A DNA stretch of 64,000 nt from Balanoglossus misakiensis (lineage: Eukaryota; Hemichordata), in the NCBI GenBank assembly GCA_040954595.2, contig CM082593.2, positions 248,001-312,000 of the forward strand. Reading direction: 5' to 3'. Positions 52,088 through 64,000 of the stretch are shown here, in pieces. Made by a program: the position numbers and the translations under genes. The notes under the pieces were generated by a model, which did not search any database, was not told the origin of the DNA, and saw only the letters and a program-made list of their open reading frames with translations. Positions within the stretch are counted from its first letter, which is position 1; each line of letters starts with the position of its first letter.

Positions 52088-53850
52088 AAACTTTTTTGCC
52101 GTGTTAGAATTGTTAGTTTCTTTTTCCAAACTCTAGAATTTCAGTAATGTGACGTATGGGAAACCGGTGAGTGGTTTCTTAAAGTCCAATGTATTTGATC
52201 CGAAAGCATTTAAAGAGACAAGTCCACACCGCTTCACTAAACAATAAGAATGCTGTTTATTCATGTGTCTTATGATGAGTTCAATGGTATACATTTGTGG
52301 GCCATGCATGCATCTTAGTGCAAACTTGGAATCACACATTGTGCATTGGCAGAAATCAAGAGATTTTTGCGAAGGCAGTATATACAATTACTTTATGAAA
52401 TAGAAACTTTTGAAACATTTCCCTACAAATTTAAGGTTATGCATTGATTAATAAAACATTATTACCTTAAAAGGAAATTTGTTTATCTATGTACATTTTA
52501 TATATGATAGTAAAGGCCTTATTGTGTTGCCATGTTGGTATTCTGAATGGTCAAGTTTTTTTCCTGTTCACCTAGATGGTAAAATTAAACTTGGTGTTTT
52601 ATGCCTACTTTTACCCTTCATGTTTGGAGGTTTCTGTATCAAACTGCACTTGTACTTGCATGTATTGTGTCACAGTGTGAATTACAAAACATGTTACAGT
52701 ATTGTAAATTTTTGTGGAACATTTAAATGAGTCACATCAGAACGAGTAGAGATGTTATTTGGGTTGTTCTGTTGTTAAAAGAAATAAGGTTTGATAGTAT
52801 AATAGCAATAATTACCCCTATGTATAAGTTTTCTGGCTACTATTAATAGAAGTGTTGTCTGAAATAGACTCCAACAGTTGCACTTTTATATTTTTGCATG
52901 TCATGGGAAACATGTTACGTTGTTAGCTAACAGATTTTATCTGTGTCTGTGCAGTGCACGATTGTGAGTGACCAGATGTTTTCTAAGGTAGCTGTTGCAT
53001 TGTTTGAATGGCCATCCATTTTTTGGCCGGCCTATGACAACCATGAAAACAGCTGTCTGTGTTTCTGTCAAAGAAAATCTGTGTAAACTCTGTCTAGCAT
53101 TAACACATGATTTGGCTGCAGAGAAATCACATGAATGAAGGGTTGTATAAGAGATCAGTGTTGATCGATGAGAATTACAATTTGAGTAGCAATGCATATA
53201 TGTAAATACATACGAACATTGGTCAACTGATTCTTTGTATTTTTCTTGAGTAAATTGATTTTTGTCTGCACAAGTTATATAGAATGAAAGCCAGCATGGG
53301 ATACTTTAGTTTGTAAGTAAAGTGTTTGTTTAACACATATGTAGCAATAAATTGATTCTATCTGGTATGTAGATCAACAAAATCTTCTCGGTGTATTGGC
53401 TGTATATTTTGTTGCATGCAGTGCTGAGTTGCTATCAATGTTTCAGAATAAACACAAAATCTTACTACTAATAGAATAATTCACCTTCTACAGTGTAATT
53501 GTACAGGCAAGCATGCACATTATTTTGTTTTCTGTTGGGCATTCACAATAAGTATCATCGTAGACTTACTGCAGGAACACATGCAGACTGCCAGTCTTAG
53601 TTGAATGGGTATTTTGAATTGTGGCAGTTTTATTGATATGGAGGGAAGTCAAGGTACAAAGATTCAAATTTGTATCATTTGTTAAGCTTGCATATTGTGC
53701 TTCTGTGAGCATTGAGAATGGACTTTGCAATGAAATTTATTTTTCTTTTAGGGCGTTAGACCAGGAATGTAGGTTACAGTGTACATCAAAGTAAATAAAT
53801 GTTGGCCTCTAGGCTCTGATAAGAATACTGTTTCATTTCTCATGTATTGT
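52088..53850 (+). other. AAK1/BMP2K: Probable 3' UTR of the kinase gene
   Basis: No coding frame follows the TAA at 52085-52087. AATAAA hexamers occur near 52452, 53346, 53451 and 53794, so several 3' ends are possible. Confidence 0.45.
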
Positions 53851-54599
53851 TTTACACAGGAATATATTCAATGTTACCCACTGTATTAGCTGCATAGATT
53901 GTAGCGGTACTGCTAGTGCATGCACCTAGCAGCACCCGATACAATCATTGCAGCTACCACTGTATGTGTTTCACGACTGTACAAAAGAAGGGAGATATGT
54001 CTCACAAAACACAAGTGAACAAAATTACCACGGTACATTGCCTGATGTCACTTTCACATCAACATGATTACCTGGTGTTCACTGTTCATTCTCAATTGAT
54101 TTGAAAGAATTGAACTGGAGTTGTGAATGGCAGTTTCCAACACATTTGTGGCACATATAGAGAACTGATTCATCTGTCAGAGAAGGGGCCCTGCATTTCT
54201 GGCCGGACATGTTGATTTTATTCTGTACATGCTGTACTTGGTCCCACAAAGCAAGATGTTATCGTACTCCCAACACTCAACAGTCATGGTATAGTTGCCG
54301 ACTGACTTTCTGGAAGCTGTATTTCTTATACCCAAATCATGTTGGGACAAGTTGACTAGATGTAGGCCCACACCCACCTTTAAAATGTCTGAAAGATACT
54401 TGAGAATAGTAATTTGACGACCAACTTACTTCATGGTGCAACACCTTCAGCCACGCCCACACTGCCACGGCTTCGGTAAACTTGAAATTTTTCCGTGAAG
54501 ATGGGTGAAGCATGCAGCCCTGGTCCACGAATATTCATCCCCATCCTTCTGTTTGTCCAGTTGTGCAACCAGGAGCGTTGCATAAACACGGACCAAGTC
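53851..54599. other. Intergenic, nothing recognised
   Basis: Mixed-composition sequence between the kinase 3' end and the promoter-like island. It contains part of a 101-codon minus-strand frame (54431-54736) described with the island. Confidence 0.4.
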
Positions 54600-54900
54600 C
54601 ATGCCATGCGCTTGTTTCTCGGTGGCTTACAGTAAACACAGCAGACGACACGACAAGTCGCCATTTTGGAAATATGACACGACAAGTCGCCATTTTGGAA
54701 ATATGAGCGCCCTCTACAATGACAAAGCTCCGCCATTTTGCTAAAATGTGCTCCCTCTAATTACCCTAAAAATGTACACTTTCGTTTCATTTTACACCGT
54801 GACTCCGCCATTTTGCGCTGTCTACGAACACAAATACCGTACACTTTCGTTATGTTATACCGTATACCGTGGAACAGATTATTCAGCCACTATCCCTGTG
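54600..54900. promoter_or_regulatory. Promoter-like island with repeated CGCCATTTTG elements
   Basis: Four copies of (C/T)CGCCATTTTG occur near 54659, 54688, 54733 and 54809. This resembles the YY1 element found at many start sites, where the reverse complement reads AAAATGGCG. CpG density is higher than around it. A minus-strand frame of 101 codons (54736-54431) starts inside the island. A donor-like gtaagt lies just past its stop, so a spliced minus-strand transcript of unknown coding status is possible. I recognise no protein family. Confidence 0.4.
54648..54705. repeat. Perfect 29-bp tandem duplication
   Basis: Two identical 29-bp units lie head to tail (54648-54676 and 54677-54705), each containing CGCCATTTTGGAAATATG. 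The duplication doubles a YY1-like element. Confidence 0.95.
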
Positions 54901-55123
54901 TGGAGGGATTGTGATTTATCCGACAACCACAAATACCAGCTGGCTACAATTATTATGGCAATGTTTACACGCATTCAGTATATATTTACTTGATTTTTGT
55001 CTTGGTTGGTGCTGGCTGAACTCTGGGACAATGATGATTATATAAAGTCGCACATGTGCAATGTGATCGCCTCCCTTCAATACATATACATGAGATGACC
55101 ATTGCTTTAAAACCATCATGATT

Positions 55124-55796
55124 TTATTTCAACAAATTGTGTAAAGAAGCAATACATGTTTGTTTGTTTGTTTGTTTTGGGACCTTTTCAGATAAAAAGG
55201 GAAAATTTGAAGAGTGTGACCAGACCTTATCCATCTGAGATTGAAAAAATAAAACACTTGAAAATAAAATAAAATGTATACACTGTGTCCATGGTATTTG
55301 GAGACCAATCGACAAAGTTTTTGACAAAAATAATATCTTAAAATGTACAATCTCATTGTGTATGATCCGACAATAGTCCATAAATGCAAAGTACACTGTA
55401 CTCATAATGCTGATTGAAAACAAGAGACATTTACTACCAAGTCTAAGTGTTCTCAGAAAATACAACTCAGGATACTTATGATACAATTTCAGTTCTCTAT
55501 GAATAGGAAAAAGACATGATTAAAGTATAAATATCCTTGGTGAATAAACGCTTATAATCTATGCATTTATCAGTACACAAAATGATTTTTTTCTCAATCT
55601 AATACTAATTTTTCTTATGCATATCTGGTTTCTTCAAACTTGGTTTGAAATCAGAGAGAATATTCCATAAATTATGGGTACCATAGATCAAGAGTGGAGG
55701 GATACTCGGCAGATGAAGGAGAAACCATTCATAGTAGGGGAGGGAACTACCAGTATTTTCACTTGATTTGCATTGAACTTTGAAATATTGCATATT
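55124..55796 (-). other. GGPS1: Probable 3' UTR of GGPS1
   Basis: Non-coding sequence after the GGPS1 stop, reaching a minus-strand AATAAA near 55124-55131 (GAAATAAAATC). Confidence 0.5.
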
Positions 55797-58700
55797 TTAT
55801 GAAGTTTTGCTTCTTGGTGATGGATCGTACACTTGTCGCATCTCATCAACAAATGCTATCAAATAAGGATTGCCACCTATCTCTTCAATTTCTGTCCGTA
55901 CCCTGGAAGAAAAAATTAAAAGACAAGAGAAAGTTATACAGAACTGTGAATAACTTTCACACTGTCAAATTTAATATTAAGGAAGCTGGAATATTGAAGG
56001 AGAATCTCTTTGCCTCACACTTTTATTTATTACAGGAACATCTTCGTGAAATAAAACAACTTCTTTTAAACAAATGTTGATGTGTCAGGGACATCTGGAA
56101 ATGATATGGGAAGGAAAGACTACTTACTTTTGTTCTAATTCTAGAAGCACTTGCTTTGTGTATTCAAAAGATCCAACCTGTGTGTCAGAGCGAGAAAAAA
56201 AACACAATGAACGAATCATGCTGGCCTCAACATTTGCAGTCAAAGGTCACAACCCACGTCTGAAGAAGGAGACTATATGCTGTCCATGAAAGCTTATGCT
56301 TCAACAGTCATTAGTTGAACTAAAGAGTACTATCAAACCTGACTTTATTTTGTATAGAAGATCAGCACAGCTACAGTACTATTTGCATCTGTATGTAACA
56401 GTTTGAGATGCCAAGAGTTGGTGTAAACACACACCACTGAACTATACATACTTTTTCACATACATACCTTTTCAAGAAAATCTATACAGTATTTTTTGAT
56501 ATCATCATCAGTTGTACGTTGTTTTAGAATACTCATCACTTGGGTGTTATCCGGCTGACTCTTAATTCCATGGATGATTGGGAAGGAGAATTTCCCTTCC
56601 GTCAAATCTTCACCATAACTTTTATTTTCTATGTATTCTTTAGATCTCAAATTTGCATAGTCATCACGGATTTGGAAGTAGAGTCCAAGAGCTTCCCAAA
56701 GTGGCTTCATATCTCTGTCAGAGAAAGCAGACAGTATCATTTGGAGAATAAAATAGCAGATAATGCGCAGAATTTGGCAAGGTGCTTGCATCCACAGATT
56801 ATCTGAAAGCAATGAATATCTCACCTTTTGTTTTCACTAAAGAGTTGCATCAATCGAATGGCTAAACCAAACAATCCCCCGGTCTCTAGAAAATGAAACA
56901 GAAATCACACCACATTTGTTATGATCATATGATCTTTGAATTATTGACCTCTGTTAAATTTGACTTGATTGACTTGCATGACATTGGGTCACCAAACACA
57001 AGCTGGTGTTCAATCGCCAATTGACATGCATACGTGCATGACATGCAGAAACAGTCGTATTAAGTTGATAAACTTCACTCAAACATTTGAATTATCTCAG
57101 GCAGGCTGATCAGATGAACAGCTTGTCAGACATTACCAGTTTACATTACACTTTTTTCATCTACACATGTTGCAGCAATTATCTGTATGACACTCGGCAA
57201 AGATCAAAAGTCAGAGTTCAATAACCCACATTACAGATCTGATAAGACTTCTGTTTTTGTTGGCTATGTCCACAGACTAGTGCCTCATTCCTTGGTATTC
57301 ATTTCACCATAATGTTGATGAAATTACTGACATCTTGTTCGCATGAAAAGTAGTGTGTTCAAAAGAGATTCATGGAATCAATAACCTACTTTTCATCACC
57401 ATATCTTTGTATTCTTCCTCAGTGGGACACACATAGGCATCTCGCCACCATATATCCATTCCTTGTCCCTGATGAAGAAGTAACAATTGTTCTGAAATCA
57501 AATCAAATAAACAATGTTACATTTTAAGCTCTAACAAATTTACTGAAATGGAAGTCAACATGGTCAGTTCTTTATTAATAATAAGATGATCATTGCTGGA
57601 AAACTATATGAAATCCAAAACTGCTATTAAATAATAATAATAATAATAATGGATGGAAATTTAGCATGTATATCTGTAATCATTGTCAATGTATCATGTA
57701 AAATTAAGAGTGATACAGTTAGAATAGAATCAAGAATGTACATTGCTATTATCTTAAGGAAGAGTTAATATTTACCTGTATAGACCTTGGTAACTTCAGG
57801 GTTATTCAAAGTAATAAGTTTTTCAAGGCCAAGAAAATAGACGTAGTTGGCACAGTTGATGGTGTGTGCAACACCAAAAATGTTGTGAGCCACAGGAATG
57901 CCACGACGTAATTTTGAATTGTCCTCGATATCGTCTATCCTGTAGAGAATCCAAACACATCATCTTGAAAGATACTTGCAAGTAGATTGCCTGTTTGCTT
58001 CACTTCATATAAATCTCACCTGTATCTAACAAATCTTTGGGGTGTTATGATCAAATATGGACATGCAATATAAATATCCTTTGGAGACTGAACTTCAAAG
58101 TTTCATTTCTGAAACGAAACATTAAGTTATTATGGTGTTCAAAATCCTTTCTCAAGAAATGGAGCAATACTTTTCTTTTCAGTTGGCAGAATATCATGTC
58201 ATACATTGATATGATATGCCTATATCTATCAGTATTAAACTTTTACATGAGTCAACCAGTTCATGATACCCATCTGTGCAATCAACCGTGATAACTGTAT
58301 TAAGAAGATAATATGTCGGTCTATGTGAGATGATATCAATTTCATTTGACTAATGCTGATAGAGAAATTAGAATGTCTTGTCAGAAATACAATGCCCAGA
58401 TTGATTGTGATATAACCTTTTATAACCTTTACTCTTCCTATATGAAATGCATCTCTCGTTTTGTCCAAGATAAACATTTTGATTGGTGTGTTGTATGTGG
58501 TGAAACCTTCACAGAACGAGTGATGTACTTTTGTCAGAGATGAAATTTGACATATTAAGAATCTTAGAAGTTAATGAGTATCACATTGCCTGGATATTTT
58601 GATGTCTTTGGGAATGCAGGAATGGATGAACAGATAGTATTTGAAATCAATCTGTGAGAAGAAATCCAGACATGCAGATATCCAGTTGCTGACAGACATA

Positions 58701-60007
58701 GACAGTTTCCTTTGACCTTTAACCTTGATTTGACTAAAAGCTGGTGCAAATTCTATAGGCAACTGATGCAACTGTCTTTTGTGTGATAATTTGGAAAAAG
58801 TCTACAAAAGCAGGTAGTCCAAATGTTGCCGACTCTAGGTGAAATGTTTCAGTTTTCAGGCAACCCTGAGTCTTGATTTTAACACCGTCACTGAAAGCTT
58901 CATGCAGACTCATGAACCAAGTATTTGTCAATTACAAGGCTTCACTGTGCAAAAGCCACACACACATACATCACTGATCAAATCAAGGCCATAGAAACCC
59001 CCCAACTTAAATTTCAAATTGGAATTTTAATACTCCGTATCACTGATTCCTAAAATCTCAATAAAGTTCATCCGGAGATGTGCCAATCTTGTAAAGAGCA
59101 CACAGCAGGTCACATGCCACTTACCCATTACAACACAGTAAGTACCAAGTTGATGATATTTATAAACTATGCATAAGTTGCTATAACACAAAGAGGCTCA
59201 TCATTTGATTGTCGGTATATCATATCAAATGTTATGACTTCATTTCAAGGCAAGATAACACCAGTACAGACATCAGACACACTCAAACAGAAAATCAGCT
59301 ATTTTTATATACTAGGGGAAATATCTCCACATACAGAGTCATTAGCCGGTAATACCAACATGTAGTACACTGACATTTGAATTGGAAACTTCTAAGTACA
59401 TTGAAGTATAATATAAATGATTGATAAACTTACAATAAACTTGCATTGTGCAGCATTTGGACAACTTCTCCAACAATATGTAATTTTTCTTCGGGAATAT
59501 TTAACCAATGATTAAATGCCTGCAAAAAATAGTAGCCAAAGTTTACAATTGATGAAATAAAACACCTCAGAAACATCTGAAGTCTCTACGAAAGAATTTT
59601 TCTGCAGAGAAGAAGTCACAATACAAATATTGAAAAGAATTGCTAATTTCACCTACACAAAAACAAAAATAGAGAGCCTCACCTTTGTTAGTTTCATACG
59701 AACTTGTTTTCCAGGAACTTGCAGGATATAATGATAAGGCTCCATTAAAATCTGAAATCATATGATAGGATATTTTATCAAGTTTGTTTGCAATGTGCAT
59801 CCTTGCAAAGAGGAAATGTTGAAAGCTGATATAAGCTTGCACAACATATTATACAATGGCATAATTGACGGGGAAAAATATCCCAGCAAACTTTCCCACC
59901 TTTTGAAGTTTGTCGTGGTCTGAAAAGAAAGGTATAAAGTAGTTTTGTTTTAGTTTGTTGAATGGCAGTGAAGTTGGTCGCTGTGGTTTCTTTTCGCCCA
60001 TGGCCAT
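55797..60007 (-). CDS. GGPS1: Geranylgeranyl diphosphate synthase
   Basis: Trans-prenyltransferase joining farnesyl diphosphate and isopentenyl diphosphate to make geranylgeranyl diphosphate, used in protein prenylation. Coding exons: 60007-59900, 59751-59683, 59519-59434, 57939-57776, 57491-57390, 56885-56825, 56714-56468, 56177-56128, 55902-55797. They join in frame to 330 aa (human 300). Landmarks: PGKQVR, the first Asp-rich motif DDIED (90-94) followed by [34 protein letters not shown], second Asp motif FQIRDDYAN (210-218), [14 protein letters not shown], and the GSFEYTKQ and GGNP motifs near the end. The extra length is an N-terminal extension of about 30 residues. Two in-frame ATGs (60007 and 60001) are possible starts; the upstream one is given here. 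An exon further upstream may extend the frame. Confidence 0.95.
57628..57650. repeat. (TAA)n microsatellite
   Basis: About seven TAA/AAT units in a GGPS1 intron. Confidence 0.9.
57940..59433. other. GGPS1 intron
   Basis: A 1.5-kb intron that splits the Leu codon just before DDIED. It contains only chance frames. Confidence 0.65.
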
Positions 60008-60499
60008 GTAGACGATTATCTAAAAGTTACGACCACCGGTGAGATAACACAGACATGAAACTGTGAACCATAACACAGTTAGCTTATGTGATGTATACAC
60101 TGTGACCTCAAGACCAATGGGGTGACGCATACCAAGTCAATGACATCATCCTACTCTTAACAAATCAGTAAAGACGATACAGCATGGATATATTTTCTCA
60201 CACTACTGCCATTGTTGTCTGCTTCCTTCCATTTCAATACACTCTATTGTATACAATTCCGGTTAAACACAGAATAAATTACTGGCTAAATATTGATTGT
60301 GACAGTATAAACACATCAAAAAGACAAAATTAAAATAAGCAAAGTTTATTATTTTCATTATTTGTTGGCATTATCAGATACTTTTTTTTCCAACTTAATA
60401 TGTTCATCTAGCACTATGATATGTTCAACACTAAAAGTATTACATATATTGCATGATGTAATGTAACTGTAAGATATCATTCAGGGTGTCCAAGTAGTT

Positions 60500-60515
60500 G
60501 GGGGGGGGGGGGGGG
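60500..60515. repeat. Poly-G run of 16
   Basis: Sixteen consecutive G residues upstream of GGPS1. Prone to slippage and assembly error. Confidence 0.9.
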
Positions 60516-60772
60516 CGAAGTTCAGGGTCATGAAAATATCTGGTTGTGCTCAATATAACTTTGGGAAGAATCTTGTCTTATTTCTTTAAAGGGATTAAAT
60601 TATTCCCATGACTGATAAAAGCTTAACGTATTTCTTTGATGGCACACATATACTTCCTATTCTGAGATTTTTCACACGAAACCGTCATGTGAGGGCGCTA
60701 TTGTTAACGCAATGAAATGGCCCAAATACAGGGCTGGGGTCATTCTTTCTCTTTGTCTGTGTTACAACCTAC

Positions 60773-60970
60773 CCGTTCTTGTGATTCTCCTTTCTCTTTT
60801 CCCTTTTTATCCTCCATAATTCTGTAGCCCAAAAGTCCAATGAACAGAGAGGGCAGTGCAATGGCTCGTATATAGTGACAGGTTGGCTGTATTAGTCGAA
60901 GATGCAGACCTCTGTTCCTCCTCTTGTTTCGTCCACAGACAATAGGTCTATTGTTTATGGCTATAGAAAT
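60773..60970 (-). other. Possible upstream exon of GGPS1 or of a small membrane protein
   Basis: A minus-strand frame is open from about 60970 to a strong donor (GAACGG|gtaggt) at 60773. It encodes a hydrophobic stretch (AIALPSLFIGLLGYRI) and then, from an ATG at 60817-60815, a short Lys/Glu-rich segment. A possible acceptor (taacttttag) before 60019 would join it to the GGPS1 first exon in frame, lengthening GGPS1 by 19 residues from that ATG. No ATG precedes the hydrophobic part in this exon. The alternative is the exon of a separate small gene. Confidence 0.3.
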
Positions 60971-61406
60971 TCACAAGTTTACCAATATGAACCTTTAAGA
61001 GAGCTAAAACCTAAATCCTTTGATTGCTAAATTAATTACGAAGACTAGAATTAGTAATCAAGTACACGCCTTTGCACGGAAGATGTTACAAGGGAGCCGC
61101 CATTTTTAAAGTGTTGATTGTTCGTGTTTTATTTTCTTCCATTTGCGGAAACATCTTTTTAGTAGGGTTGTGCCATTGTATAGGAAGCACTTTCTTTTAT
61201 ATTACAAGAACATTATCTGAATTTATAAGCGCAGCTAGCGGTGGGAATGGGGCAGGGGACAAGATTAATTATAGCGTGACCTCTTCTGACCCAAGGGATG
61301 GAATGTCTCATTTTGTCCAAGGGGCGCACCGACTACCAGAACTCGACTGTTGACATATCGCACTACGAATCTCACCGTGTCTGCTGCCTGTAAATCTGAG
61401 TTTAAT
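60971..61406. promoter_or_regulatory. FBXL15: Upstream region of FBXL15
   Basis: About 430 bp before the FBXL15 start codon, with CpG-containing sequence from 61070 onward. It probably includes the FBXL15 5' UTR and promoter, possibly shared with minus-strand transcription into GGPS1. No core element is clear. Confidence 0.4.
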
Positions 61407-62960
61407 ATGGATCAGACACGGGAGCTAAAACCAGCGCAGAACAGAAACGATGAGAATGTCTGCAGTAAGCCATGTCCTTGTCACGAAATCATAGAAAGTC
61501 TTGATGAAATGTGCATTAATACACCGACGAGGAGGAGTCCATATGTGTAAGTTGGGTTAGAAATGTTATCTGGCCAGCTTGCTGCAGTACTGCTGTAGGC
61601 GTTTTGCCCACGAGTTATGGTACTGCAGCTTCTGGCCAGGTGAACGCTCGGAAAGTGCTCATTGCATGCTACAATAATGCACCCCAGGTGACAACGATTC
61701 GACCAATCATAGCACAGGAAATGGACTCGACGGTGTGTGTTACAAAATGGTACATGGAGCATGATTTGCCCATTCTGTTTTAATCAACTGTTACCACTGT
61801 GTACATGTATTGACCATTCAACGGGTTATCTATAATTCCCTCATAGATAAAGAAACTGCAATTATCTTACATACATGTTGAATGATACGAGCAACTGTGC
61901 GTATGAATATAAATCTGATTTTCTCACTCTCTTTTTCAGAAATCTTTTGGATTTACCGTGGCACGATGTTCTGATCACTCATATCTTGCCATGCTTGCCC
62001 TTCACACAATTGTTTCAACTACAGAGAGTTTGTAAAGACTTCCAACATTTGATAAGTGAATATCTTGCAAGTTGCTCATCGTTTGATTTTTCTGGAGTCT
62101 CATCGAAATTAACCAAGGAAGCTTTTCTGACTGCAGTGGAGCACACAGATTCTTTGCGTGAATTGTCATTGGAGAACTGCAGAGGCTGGTTGAAGGATGA
62201 CATTCTCATGCCAGTTTTGTCTCGGAATAAGCAGCTTCAGAAAATAAACCTGGGTGGTTGTTCTGGTCTGACGACTCGAAGCATCCAGTGTGTGGCAGTG
62301 AATTGCCGTTCTTTGCAGAGTATCTCATTACGCGAGTGTCACTGGGTACAGGCACCGAGTATTGAAGTTCTAGCCTTGAATTGCGGTGACTTGGAACATG
62401 TGAACTTGACAAGCTGCTGGGAACTTGGTGATGAAACTATACTGACCTTGATAATGACACATCCTGGGTTGAAGTATCTCTCGCTTGCAAAAATCTATGG
62501 TATAACAGACATAGCAATTGATATGTTGGCCAGGAGTTGCCCACAGCTGGAATATCTAAATATTCAGGGGTGCTGGAGGATTACTAACTCGGTGATTAGG
62601 TAAGAATTTGTGTCAGTTTTATACCAAAATGAACATTTACTATTTTGTACACTGACAATTATGTGTCAATTAAGACTCAATAGGTGAGTCTCATATCTCA
62701 CGAATTAAGATTATATATAGACACAAAGTGTTGTTGACAAGTTTATTATTTGTATCATTTGCAGATTGTTAGGTGATCATTGCCCAAGACTCAGCCAGCT
62801 TGAAGTAGAAGATTGTCGCGATATCAATGAAGGAAGTCTGGCCAGATTACGTGTCAAAGGTATCCAAATTGATGTACCTCCACAACCTGTACGCCATCAC
62901 CTAGCAGCAAATCAACAAGCAATGTTAGCAACGTGTCCACCGCTTTATCATCAAATCTAA
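61407..62960 (+). CDS. FBXL15: F-box/LRR protein 15
   Basis: Substrate receptor of an SCF (SKP1-CUL1-F-box) ubiquitin ligase; the vertebrate protein targets SMURF1 and so favours BMP signalling. Coding exons: 61407-61546, 61940-62599, 62765-62960. They join in frame to 331 aa (human about 300). F-box at ~48-90 (LLDLPWHDVLITHILPCLPF ... LQRVCKDF), then about seven leucine-rich repeats of the Cys-containing type (LRELSLENCRGW, LQKINLGGCSGL, LQSISLRECHWV, LEHVNLTSCWEL, LKYLSLAKIYGI, LEYLNIQGCWRI, LSQLEVEDCRDI). The C-terminal KGIQIDVPPQP matches the family ending RGVDIDVEPP. The first ATG in frame is used. The N-terminal 46 residues are Glu/Asn/Cys-rich and not conserved. Confidence 0.93.
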
Positions 62961-63876
62961 AACTGGATTAGGTTATCTGGATTAGATTGTTCTCAACTGG
63001 ATTAGATTAATCTCAATTGATTTTCAAGATTATGATACAGCATTTGCAATAATTCCATCACAACTTGACTAGACTGATCCAGGCCGATTTCACCGTCAGC
63101 AAAGGGGTTCCCTTGTCAATCAATTGATCATCAGTGAATAGTCAAACTGTCTCACCCAGTAAATAAACCCTTTTTGTTATATTTTGACTATTTCAACATC
63201 AAAATTTGGTTTGGGCATATATTGTTTTCAGTGAATCATTTACAAAGATTTACAAGAATTGATACATGTACTACCCATCATCTTTGCCATTTGATGTTTG
63301 TTGTTTGTAAACAAGATATTTCTTTAAATGAATCTTTATTTCTTGTGATTTTAATACAGTTCAAAGTCATTTTCTACAGAATTAAGATATGTTTTATTTG
63401 TACCGGTAAACATGAAATTGATCATTAGTTATTATTTACAGCAGAGAAGTGTGAAATTTAATAATCAAATTTTGAGAAATATTCATTGTATTCACCTTCC
63501 AGATTCTGGTATTGTATTGGCAGCTTACAGAACATCAATAAATTATGTACATCAATCTGTTTTGAGAATAAAAATCTCATTTTTTGTTGCATTTGTGTCT
63601 ATAAATCAAAACAGCCATGAACTACAACACAGCCCAATTCCCCCATTTTCCAACTGGCCCCATAGCATTGCATAGTGCTTCAAATTTGTCCTTGTAAAAA
63701 GGTACTGCCCCCTGTCCCTCTTTTGTGTCTTTCAAAACAATCTTTCATATGCTATTCCCTCAGTACATTCATCTTGCAGTTCTGTTTTCATTTCACTTAA
63801 TTTTCATCGAGTAAAAAATCCACCCACATTTCAAGCTGTTAATTCTAGGCATCTTAATTTTGAATAAATGTTGATT
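62961..63876. other. FBXL15 3' UTR and convergent spacer
   Basis: AATAAA near 63165 probably ends FBXL15. The remainder is AT-rich and runs into the 3' end of a convergent minus-strand gene. Only chance frames are seen. Confidence 0.5.
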
Positions 63877-64000
63877 TCATCCATTGATGTTGAAATCTAG
63901 TAAGTCTTCACCACTGTCGTCAGATTCTAAGTCTTCTGATGGTGAGTATGACGGGCTTTCCTGCACACATCCTGTTTTTCTATCTTCCACGGAAATATAT
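63877..64000 (-). CDS. C-terminal end of an unidentified gene (partial)
   Basis: The minus strand is open from the window edge to a TGA at 63879-63877, encoding about 40 residues. The end is acidic and Ser-rich (SPSEDLESDDSGEDLLDFN, then Ile-Asn-Gly-stop). The composition and absence of stops suggest a real last exon. A possible acceptor (gaaaaacag) lies within it. I do not recognise the family. An AATAAA follows on the minus strand near 63862-63867, directly after the stop. Confidence 0.5.
   Translation of the reverse strand, partial: YISVEDRKTGCVQESPSYSPSEDLESDDSGEDLLDFNING

Overview
The window is a stretch of animal (bilaterian) nuclear DNA. Coding exons are split by GT-AG introns, introns and spacers are AT-rich, and simple repeats such as (CA)n, (GA)n and (TAA)n are scattered through them. 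All six confident genes belong to conserved animal families. The species cannot be fixed from sequence alone. The order ASH2L, ADK, KAT6 on one strand recalls human ADK-KAT6B (chr 10) and ASH2L/KAT6A (chr 8), so I favour an invertebrate that kept an old gene order (hemichordate-, amphioxus- or lophotrochozoan-like). That is inference.

Layout, left to right. 1-4949: mostly non-coding, with one doubtful two-exon minus-strand ORF, one doubtful plus-strand open segment, and the 3' UTR of KAT6. 4950-29704 (minus): KAT6, a MYST-family histone acetyltransferase of 16 coding exons and 2081 residues; the joined exons stay in frame throughout. 31761-36028 (minus): adenosine kinase, 10 coding exons, 354 residues. 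36769-41293 (minus): ASH2L, the WRAD subunit of H3K4 methyltransferases, 14 coding exons, 703 residues. 41294-41706: a 413-bp divergent promoter. 41707-52087 (plus): an AAK1/BMP2K-type NAK kinase, 15 coding exons, 1275 residues, with a long polyglutamine tract and a tail of repeated D-x-F-x-x-x-P-F motifs. 52088-55796: 3' UTRs plus a promoter-like island around 54.7 kb. 55797-60007 (minus): GGPS1, 9 coding exons, 330 residues. 61407-62960 (plus): FBXL15, 3 coding exons, 331 residues. 63877-64000 (minus): the C-terminal end of an unidentified gene that runs off the right edge.

Themes. KAT6 and ASH2L both act on histone H3 tails. ADK removes adenosine and so helps sustain the S-adenosylmethionine cycle that methyltransferases depend on. 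The shared theme is suggestive, but nothing in the sequence shows co-regulation. The most unusual observation is in KAT6. Between its H1/H5-like domain and its MYST domain I find no tandem PHD fingers. The only recognisable zinc module there is a MYT1/HBO1-type C2HC finger, followed by two copies of a GL(I/F)DGL motif.
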